Assembly: GCA_026018925.1 (NCBI GenBank)
Contig: JAKSZU010000006.1
Span: 194,240,449-194,304,448 of the forward strand
Length of the DNA stretch: 64,000 nucleotides
From: Tupaia tana
Taxonomy: Eukaryota; Chordata; Mammalia; Scandentia; Tupaiidae
Direction: 5' to 3'
Shown piece after piece: positions 56,444 through 64,000 of this stretch. The notes beneath the pieces are model-generated. The model saw nothing but the letters and a program-made list of their open reading frames with translations. It was not told the DNA's origin and did not search any database. Numbering within the stretch: position 1 is the first letter of the stretch; every line of letters starts with the position of its first letter. The position numbers and the translations under genes were made by a program.

Positions 56444-56961
56444 TTGAAATGTGCAAGATTAGAATATTTTAAATTACTGTGAAGTATAATACTTTTCCTC
56501 ATAATTAATCTTAATAAGTGGGCTTAATAATTTGTATCTAACAAGTCTAAATCATAAAAAACCTGCTCTATCAGTAAATGTTGACAGCTGATATTATTTG
56601 CGTTATTATACACGGTTAGTAAGGGTAGAAGTAAGATATGTAGACATTTAAAGACTGGAAAATTTTTTAGAGACCCTAGAGTATGTTACATCATTTCAGA
56701 TACCTTGATGTAATGAACTTAACATGATGTGCAGTAAATCAGTGAATTCTTTACAGTCCTTTCCACTCTTCTGTGAAATGGAAGAGCATTTTTCTTGCCT
56801 TCCTGTCAGTTTTGTGACAAAATGAAGTAGCACTTTTTGAATTGTTCAATAGTTTTGATACTTATAAAGTAATAGGTAAAAAATCATTTAATGGCACAAG
56901 ATCACAGATATACATACACTTCATAAGGACAAGTAAAAAAATCTCACACATAACATATGCT
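56444..56961. other. unassigned sequence
   Basis: Nothing recognised. Confidence 0.3.
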
Positions 56962-56976
56962 CCTACATATAAATTT

Positions 56977-57236
56977 TTTTGGAGAGGTTTTGGCTAGAGG
57001 ATGTGTGTAGTCACCAGAAAGAGAGAGACAGAGAGACAGAAAGCGAGAAATCACACCCCTCCCCCACCCCCCGAGAGAATGGCCATGCTGTAATCCCTTC
57101 TCGATTCTCCTCTCAGGTTCTTGAGCATGCATGCAAACATGCCCGGCATGAGTTTAAGCCACTGGGTCCAGGACTCGAACCACGGTCAACTACATGGGAA
57201 TCTAGTGACATAGCCATTATGCCATCTGCTGGTCCC
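56977..57236 (-). mobile_element. SINE form A
   Basis: Reverse copy; duplication CCTAC(A/T)TATAAATTT at 56962-56976 and 57237-57251. Confidence 0.92.
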
Positions 57237-57294
57237 CCTACTTATAAATTTAATATAAGCAAAGGAAATTAAGTAAAGCCTTGGGAATAATGTG

Positions 57295-57875
57295 AGGAAA
57301 CTTTCCTACATCTTTTAAAAGTTATTGTTGGTTTTCATTTTCAATTACGAAAATTTTAAACATAGAGGTAAGAATAGAAAATACTATCACAGACATCATA
57401 CATGCTGTTGAACCAGAGAAAAAAAGAAAGTCTGATAGTATCCTTGTTATAGGGTAAACAGCTATTTTTTTTTTCCAGTTTATTTCTTCATTCCATGAGC
57501 AAGAGAGACAGAGAAAAAGAGTTAGGAAACTAGAGAAAAATAAGGTCACCCCGAACGGAGTCTTCATGACATGATCCAGTCCCAGCATCAGTCAGCCCAG
57601 ATCAGGGGCACTCTAACACCAAGTATGTTTAGGAAAGGCTCTGGATGCAAAACTGGAAATATCCCATGTGGGTGAGCCTCACAGAGTGTTGCGTTACCAC
57701 TGTGCCACCATTCACCACCATTTTTTAAAGCAAGTCTATTTATCTGCTTTTACTATTCCACATAGGTTCTACCAGAAAATTAGTTTTTAGGTGGAATATC
57801 AAGTCTTTCCCTAACATAGTAGGGCCATGCTTTGGTCAAAGAGTTAATTTCCTCCACAGATGCTCCAAACACCTT
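57295..57875 (+). repeat. unnamed repeat R1, longest copy, split by old SINE
   Basis: The left part (57295-57475) matches 51853-52036 and the right part (57725-57812) matches 55795-55885, so the three places carry pieces of one unrecognised interspersed repeat. Its middle is interrupted by an old SINE at about 57485-57722. Confidence 0.65.
57485..57722 (-). mobile_element. older SINE related to form A
   Basis: Reverse copy: CCATGAGCAAGAGAGACAGAG, then CATGACATGATCCAGTCCC, and a head that on the minus strand reads GGTGGCACAGTGGTAACGC (A box). Confidence 0.55.
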
Positions 57876-57952
57876 CCTAAATAATTCTAAGTAGGAATGA
57901 AGGCTTTCTCAAGAATTAGTCTTTCAAAGGTAATTAAATGTTTATTAAATGT

Positions 57953-58275
57953 GGGACCAGCAGTTAGCGTAATGGCTATGTCGCTGGACTCTCATGTAGT
58001 CGACTGGAGTTTGAGTCCCGGACCCCATTGCTTAAACTCATGCCAGGTGCGTGTGTGTGCGTGCCCAAAATCCCAAGAGGAGAATGGAGGAGAAGGGATT
58101 GCGGTGTGGCCATCCCCCCTGGGGGGTGATTTCTCGCTTTCTGTTTCTCTGTTTCTCTGTGTCTTTCTGGTGAGTGCATGCGCCCTATAGCAAAAAACAA
58201 AACAAAACAAAAAATGAAACAAAACAAAAAAACACCTCTCCAAAATAAATAAATAAATCAACAACAATAACAACA
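57953..58275 (+). mobile_element. SINE form A with long tail
   Basis: Young-looking body. The tail (58190-58275) is an A-rich mixture with AAAC repeats and a second CACCTCTCCAAAATAAATAA end, as if the 3' end were duplicated. It lies in an AATGTTTATTAA target. Confidence 0.92.
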
Positions 58276-58289
58276 AAAATGTTTATTAA

Positions 58290-58549
58290 GGGGACCAGCA
58301 GTTAGCGTAATGGCTATGTTGCTGGACTCCCACGTAGTCAACCACGGTTCGAGTCCCAGACCCGGTGGCTTAAAACTCACGCTGGGTGCGTATGCATGCG
58401 TGCCCAAGATCCCGAGAGATGAATGGAGGAGAAGGGATTGTGGCATGGCCATCCCCCCTGGGGGGTGATTTCTCGCTTTCTGTCTTTATGTCTCTCTCTG
58501 TCTGTCTGGTGATCACATGCGCCCTATAGCAAAAACCTCTCCAAAAATA
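58290..58549 (+). mobile_element. SINE form A, second insertion at same target
   Basis: Near-consensus. AAAATGTTTATTAA flanks it (58276-58289 and about 58551-58564), the same target as the preceding copy. A and B boxes intact. Confidence 0.94.
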
Positions 58550-58564
58550 AAAAATGTTTATTAA

Positions 58565-58998
58565 ATGTTTAATAGCTTGGTAGAGTTTTCTAGCATTTTT
58601 TATTTTTTTATTTTTTTGGTGCTCTTGTAGTTTATTTTTTTCATCATGTATAATCTGAATCCAGCATTAGTTTCTCCCACAAATGTCTCCAACAGAATCT
58701 TAATGTCCAAGCTTACATTAGATTGAAATGAAGTATTAAAACAGATTTAAGGAGAAATTACACAACTCTTTTAAAAGCATTATTCTCAACTATTTAATTT
58801 ATTTAAAGAAAATGGCTGCTATGGTTTTTGATTTAGCAGCAATCATTCTTTTATTCACATAGAGTGAAGGTTTATTTGTTGTTTTGCTCTGTACTGGAAA
58901 TATAAATAAAGTTTTCTACATTATTTTCAGTCAGAGGTTGTGATACAGTTTTTTGTGTGTGTTTGTAGTAATGTGTACAGTATCCTTGCCTACAAAAG
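58565..58998. other. unassigned sequence
   Basis: Nothing recognised. Confidence 0.3.
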
Positions 58999-59008
58999 TA
59001 CTCTGTCT

Positions 59009-59105
59009 CTTTGGGCCGGCAGGTGGTGTGGTGGTTGAGAGTGCTGGACTCCCACATGGCTGACTGCAGTTCGAGTCCCTTATCTGGTGACTTGCTTTCT
59101 CACTT

Positions 59106-59147
<42 letters not shown>

Positions 59148-59156
59148 CAGTCAAAT

Positions 59157-59188
<32 letters not shown>

Positions 59189-59218
59189 AGGTTAAATAAA
59201 AAATTCTTAAAAAAATGA
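59009..59218 (+). mobile_element. SINE form B
   Basis: Head GGGCCGGCAGGTGGTGTGG, B box GTTCGAGTCC, (CT)n body, (AAAT)n and AGGTTAAATAAAAAATT tail. Perfect duplication TACTCTGTCT at 58999-59008 and 59219-59228. Confidence 0.94.
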
Positions 59219-59228
59219 TACTCTGTCT

Positions 59229-59908
59229 ATCATAGAGAAAAGAGTACTTTTTGGTTCTTTTCAATGTGCTACATTTTCAGAGTATTTTGAGGAGCCACTG
59301 GGCATAAAGGATTATAAATAAGACCCAAATACATAGACATGAGATGCCTCAGGTTCACAAAAGCAGTCCTCCCCCACTGAACTCCATTCTCTCAGGGAGC
59401 TCAATGAAGGCTAAACAATCCAATGAATGTATTGGCAGCAGTCCCATGGACTGACAATTGTAAAGCGGCAATGCCAAACCTATCAGATTCCCAATGAGAT
59501 AGACCAAACCCTGAAGAAACTTCTGGCTTGAACTTTCTGGCATATTCAGAGTTGCCAAAATGACCATAAGTGCCTGAACGGATTGCCAGGCCTCCATACA
59601 CACCCACATAGTAGGGAAGATGAAGATAGTATATTGCCTGCCATGTACATGATGAAGAGGTTCATGGGAATCTGTTTGAAGGGACCCAAGACAATGTCCT
59701 GGCAGTGCTTCTCCACCAGGATCTGATCTGTCTCTTGCACTCTGATATCAGGCACTTCTTTTTTCAAGTAACCGACTGGGTACAGCGAGTCTCCCTGGCC
59801 ATTGCCCCAGTCACTCCAGTACTTGCTGCCTCCTCTAGGCCCATTCAGCTCAATAGTTCACTTGAAATGCTGGCCTCAGTGTGCCACTAAGCCTCCCTAG
59901 ACCGTCAT
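59229..59908 (-). pseudogene. EMC4P: processed pseudogene of EMC4
   Basis: The minus strand reads as an intronless copy of EMC4 (ER membrane protein complex subunit 4, formerly TMEM85), which in life is a small membrane subunit of the EMC insertase. The pseudo-start ATG is at 59908 and the stop at 59355, 554 nt against an expected ~552 for about 183 codons. Recognisable stretches are [12 protein letters not shown] (about 59780), [12 protein letters not shown] (about 59650-59685), [15 protein letters not shown] (about 59490-59535) and the C-terminus [13 protein letters not shown]. Stops occur at codons 4, 11 and 16, and a 2-bp insertion near 59631 shifts the frame. About 125 bp of 3' UTR-like sequence follows (59229-59354) before a form B SINE. 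Being spliced and damaged, it is a retrocopy, not a gene. Confidence 0.93.
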
Positions 59909-59960
59909 GGCAAATGCTGCTTCCTAATGCTACAGAGCTTCTCATTCTGAAGCATACTCC

Positions 59961-59999
59961 AGCCACCAGCCACCAGCCACCAGCCACCAGCCACCAGCC
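59961..59999. repeat. 7-bp minisatellite
   Basis: Five to six perfect copies of CCAGCCA just upstream (minus sense) of the EMC4 retrocopy. Confidence 0.9.
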
Positions 60000-60589
60000 T
60001 ACTCAAGCTCCCCCTTTTCTATCAGTCTTAACATTTGAACCAAGACATGGAATTTTATTAATATTCCCTCTAACTCATCCAAGCCAGATGCTTTATAAGT
60101 CAATACAGTCAGTTTCTGTCCTTATCCTCTGACCGCTGCTGCAGCTGGCTGATCAGTAGTAGTCTTGCCACATTGGTTGTATAATTTGGAAGAAAGCCCT
60201 GAGGCAAAGACGAGATGACTTGATAAAATGAGATATCAGCAATTTTTTCTTGAAGAGGATAGCTTTAGGAGGAAGAGATAATACAAGAAATGAGTTATTC
60301 GGAAGTCTAGTGTTATTCTTGGAAAATGAATTTGATCACTTTTAGATGGAATGTTAAGTTTTAGAAGTAGGGGGTCAGAAAGCAAATGAGATTAGATAGG
60401 AAATCTGTTCAAACGGATTTTATGGTTACCACAGCAAAGATGACAAGGATGCTGAATTAGTGGAGATACTGAGTATAAGAAAATAAATTTAGACATACTA
60501 GTTGTCTTCAAATATTAAGGCTATTATCTGGAAAAGTCAGTAGACCCATGAATAGGTAATTTTTTGCTTAATAAAAACAATCTCTTGAG
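60000..60589. other. unassigned sequence
   Basis: Nothing recognised. Confidence 0.3.
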
Positions 60590-61185
60590 TTCATTCAGTA
60601 TTGAGTACCTAAAGTTTTAGGCACTATAATAATACAATGGGTGCTAGGGATACAAAGTTTGCCATCTAGTAGGAAAAATAAAGAAGAAATCAATTCTAAT
60701 TCAGTGTGATAAGTACCAAGTATGCATGTGTCCTATGAAAGTTTTATAGAGGATACGATGCCCAAGACCAACTTTGAAAAACTAGCTTGGTCATGGGAGG
60801 TAAGAGGAGAGGGCTCAGGAGGAACAAGTACAGAAGAGGAGGAAGGTATGAGGAAATGCTAGCTCTCTGCAAGTTACAGGTTATTCACAATGGCTGGAAT
60901 AGAGAATGTAACTGAAAGTGGATATGGGAATGAGGTTAGAGCGATAGGCTGGAACCAAAATCATGTACAATGGCAAGAAGTCTGAGCTTTATCCCCAAAG
61001 CAATATGAAGCCATCATGGGATTTTAAAGGTGATGGGGTCATATTTGTGACTTAAAAATGATTTTAATAGCATTCTGAATTAATCCTGGCAGGAGCAGAG
61101 ACAACTCTCTGGGAAAGCTGGGCTATTTTCAATAATTCAAGTGAAAGTGATGAGGAAACTAGGAAAGTTGTGGTGAGGTAGAGAG
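60590..61185 (-). repeat. L2 LINE 3' region
   Basis: The longest L2 fragment here. Read on the plus strand as antisense it goes through GAGTACCTAAAGTTTTAGGCAC, GGTGCTAGGGATACAAAG, CACAATGGCTGGAATAGAG, ATGAAGCCATCATGGGATTTTAAAGG and TCATATTTGTGACTTAAAAATG, in L2 order. Highly diverged. Confidence 0.6.
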
Positions 61186-61387
61186 GAGGAGAGATATGGA
61201 GTTGGACTTCATAGGACTCTGAGATCAACTGAATTATCTAGACATTATTAACCACCTAGACAAATTAAATTTCTTAAGATGTTAAGTTAAAATTTAAAAT
61301 GATCATATACAGTTCTCATAAAAATCCTAAATGCACCAGAGATAGATAGATAGAGCATATATTTGAGTATTTTGTAAGTAACATATA

Positions 61388-61670
61388 TAGTTGTCCCTCA
61401 AAATCTGATGCTCAAATCTTTTATATAAAATGACTAGTACTTGCATATAACCTAAGCACATCCTACTGTGCTTTAAATCATCTCTAAATTATTTATACCT
61501 AATATTATATAAATGTTATGTAAATTGTTATATTGTATATTCAGGGAACAATATCAAGAAGAAAATCTGAAATCCTTGGTCCAGATGCAACCAAATTTTT
61601 TGAAGATATTTTTGATCCACAATTGGTTGAATCTGTAGATGTGGAACACATGGATATAGATGGTTAACCA
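61388..61670 (+). mobile_element. Tigger-like (TcMar-Tigger) MITE
   Basis: Starts TAGTTGTCCCTCAAAATC. Landmarks TTTTATATAAAATGACTAGTA, CATATAACCTAAGCACATCC and TTTAAATCATCTCTAAATTA follow in order, and it ends near GGTTGAATCTGTAGATGTGG. TA on both sides (61386-61387, 61671-61672). Confidence 0.75.
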
Positions 61671-61724
61671 TATATGTAAGTGTAAGTGCATGTGTGTATA
61701 TTATACATATATATCACTTGTAAA

Positions 61725-62114
61725 ACAAGCAAAAAATAATCAAGGCCCAAAATAGACAATTTAGTGAGTAATATAAAAGGGCAGAAAATATCTAATTCTC
61801 ATTCCTTTTTTTTTTTCTTTTTTTTTGAGAGATTTTCGCTATAGGGCACGTGCGCTCGCCAGACAGACAGAGAGAGACATACAGACAGAAAGCGAGAAAT
61901 CACCCCCCTGGGGGGACGGTCACGCCGCAATCCCTTCTCCTCCATTCTCCTCTCGGGATCTTGGGCACACACGCACACACACCCGGCATGAGTTTTAAGC
62001 CACCAGGTCCGGGACGCTAACCTCGGTTGACTACGTGGGAGTCCAGCGAAATTGCCATTACGCTAACTGCTGGTTTCCAATTCTCATTCCTTTTGGACCA
62101 AATTCTTGGACAAC
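61725..62114 (+). repeat. local duplication, copy 1 (interrupted by SINE)
   Basis: About 105 bp (ACAATTTAGTGAGTAATA ... CCAAATTCTTGGAC), split by form A at 61810-62078. Matches 62461-62562. Confidence 0.8.
61810..62078 (-). mobile_element. SINE form A, young-looking
   Basis: Reverse near-consensus copy. Perfect 16-bp duplication AATTCTCATTCCTTTT at 61794-61809 and 62079-62094. The paralogous copy at 62461-62562 shows the empty site. Confidence 0.95.
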
Positions 62115-62460
62115 ATGTAACACACATATGCATGCATGCATGCATGCACATACACATACACATACATAAAACCTGTATTTGAAAATCCTACAAGTTCCTA
62201 AAGTATATATACATCTGGCTCCTATAATTAGTTTGAGCCAAACTTTGAAGAATTAGGTAAAAATATGTCTTGGACTTGACATAAATCTCTCCCTATTAAG
62301 GCTAACTTAGACCATCTGAAGCTAAAAATTGTCACATTCAATCAATAGTCATTAATGGTGATTGCAAAAAAAAAATTGATTTGGGAAAGAGCCAAATGGC
62401 AAAACCACTTTCCAAAAAGAAACAAAGCCTTCATAATAAATACACAAAACACAGCTCAGT
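62115..62460. other. unassigned, with (GCAT)n/(ACATAC)n simple repeat
   Basis: Simple repeat at about 62128-62166; otherwise nothing recognised. Confidence 0.4.
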
Positions 62461-62562
62461 AGGCAGCGAAAATTATTCAGGCCAGACATGGCCAATTCAG
62501 TGAGTAATAAAATGACAAAAAATATGGAACTCTCATTCTCTTTGGACCAAATTCTTGGACGA
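62461..62562 (+). repeat. local duplication, copy 2 (SINE-free)
   Basis: CCAATTCAGTGAGTAATAAAATG ... ACTCTCATTCTCTTTGGACCAAATTCTTGGAC corresponds to copy 1 without its SINE. Confidence 0.8.
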
Positions 62563-64000
62563 TAGTAGAAAAAATTATTTTTGGTGCCTTTCCATTTCTC
62601 CCTTAACTGCCCTTGCTGTGTCATCTTTTGAATACCAAACACCTTCTTGTTTCCCAGGCTCCCTTTTCCTGATGCTCCACCCTAGCGACATTTCCCAAGA
62701 AATCTAGAGTCTTCTTTTCCATGCTGTAAACTAAAGTGATAGCTGATGGTGTGAATTTCAGGCAGCTCAATCAGTGAGAAACTTATTTTTGGTTACAAAG
62801 CAAACATCCCTTGGGGTGCATCTTAAATCATAGAACTTAGAGGGATTTGCCTATATCGATATGTGTAACACATTCCTTCTAAGATGACCCAATATAGTAT
62901 TGTATCTGAGTTACCATTCAATTATTTTCCATTGTGCAAATATTTCTCTCTCTTACTTGGCCCTTAAGGGGAAAAAAAACAACAAAAAAAGAGGATGTGT
63001 AGCAATCAGCCAGTTCACATTCTTGCCAGGATGATGACTCAGGGCATTGATAGGCATGTGACTTTCAGACTTTCTCTCGTGTCACTTTTCCACTGTATTG
63101 TCATTTAGTGTGTGTGTTGATCTTAGGTGTAATAATTTATAAAAAATTTCATCTGTAAAGAGATGTAGGGTTTGAATTCCTTCATAGACAAAAGTTTGTT
63201 TTCATTTGTTTTTTGTTTCCTAGTCTGGCTGCCAAACTTACTGATGGTAATTTAATGAGCAAAGAGTAAACTCTTATCTCTGTAATTGGTCTCCACTGGT
63301 TAATTTATAGAAGGCTTTTAAAAATGCACTTATTATATAATTAACAGATATTTGTGGCTCCTTTACAAGTCATTGGCCATAAAGGATTTGTTTAATAGTC
63401 ACAGTTACCTTTTCTATTGCTCTGTGTCAACAGTATGGTCTCCTTGGTCTTCTATGCTTCTTTATGAAATTTGGTCTCTTCAAAGTCCAAGTAACATTAA
63501 TTAGGAAGAAAATTAGCTTCATAATTTTCAAGAAGATTGGAATTACCACACACTGTTTCCCCACTGATTTCTCTCTTACTTCTGTAATTCTCATATCTTA
63601 TTGCTTTAGAGAAGTCCTCCTAGTTCAAAATTCAAAATTCTAATTTTGTAATTTAGGCCATTATAAAATGTATGCTAGGGAACAATTCTGGTTTTTAAAT
63701 GTGGTACTTGTAAATATAGCATTATTAGAAATCAAGAATGTTTACCTCTGTTGTGTTGGTCATACATTTGTCTAGGTCTCTATTTGAAACTATTCTGCAT
63801 GTGACTTCCAGCTATTCTTTCCTCCTTCTTTCTCTTCTAATAGCTCCAGGCTTTTTCCTTGAGTCACTACAAGCTGTTCTACTTCTTCCTTCATCTAATA
63901 ATACACTCATGTTCTATGTACCTGAACTGCATGCCTGCTCTCAAACTTCTCATCTCTATTTAGAAAGTACAGAACTTGAGAATGGCAAATGCAATTGATA
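62563..64000. other. unassigned sequence to window end
   Basis: No gene or clear repeat. The open frame at 63738-63998 is leucine/serine rich without a recognised domain or splice context. Confidence 0.35.

Noticed and set aside
59546-59767. Functional EMC4 gene or exon
   Set aside because: No introns, early stops at codons 4, 11 and 16 and a 2-bp frameshift; a processed pseudogene explains everything.
59961-59999. Short regular repeats resembling a CRISPR array
   Set aside because: The 7-bp units have no spacers; it is a minisatellite in a mammalian genome.
62352-62642. 96-codon minus-strand open frame
   Set aside because: Overlaps the local duplication, has no recognised domain and no splice context.

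Overview
The window is nuclear DNA from a placental mammal. It carries ancient mammalian repeats (MIR, L2, MER5A-like, MLT1-like LTRs, a Tigger-like element, old L1) plus very many copies of a lineage-specific tRNA-derived SINE. There are no Alu, B1/B2, Bov-tA, carnivore tRNA-Lys or equine ERE-type SINEs, which argues against monkeys and apes, mice and rats, ruminants, carnivores and horses. The SINE has intact Pol III A and B boxes, a CpG-rich body and an A-rich tail. It brings to mind the tRNA-derived SINEs described in colugos (Dermoptera), but that assignment is from memory and unconfirmed.

Layout. 1-33 kb: AT-rich, intron-like or intergenic DNA with about 35 SINEs on both strands and decayed L1, L2, MIR and LTR pieces. 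About 33.86-36.08 kb: one strong CpG island, the only clear gene-regulatory landmark. It has a perfect TCACGTGA E-box, a GCC triplet run, an inverted CCAAT box, CRE-like sites and several strong candidate 5' splice sites on the minus strand. A transcript is therefore predicted to leave leftward, with its first intron(s) in the left half of the window; a divergent rightward transcript is possible. No coding exon of either gene could be identified. 36-64 kb: more SINE-rich DNA with two MLT1-like LTRs, an L1/HAL1-type ORF1 relic split by a young-looking 650-bp solo LTR with a perfect 6-bp target duplication, a decayed full-length mariner with two short derivatives, a processed pseudogene of EMC4, and a Tigger-like element.

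Function. No intact protein-coding gene is visible. The short open frames are almost all translations of SINE bodies, simple repeats or GC-rich promoter sequence. About 62 SINE-family copies were delimited, covering roughly a quarter of the window. They fall into a long form A (~240 bp plus tail), a short form B (~160-200 bp, pyrimidine-rich body and A/T-rich AATAAA-like tail) and older diverged relatives of A. Many carry perfect target-site duplications, and several are nested, tandem or composite, giving a good record of SINE evolution.
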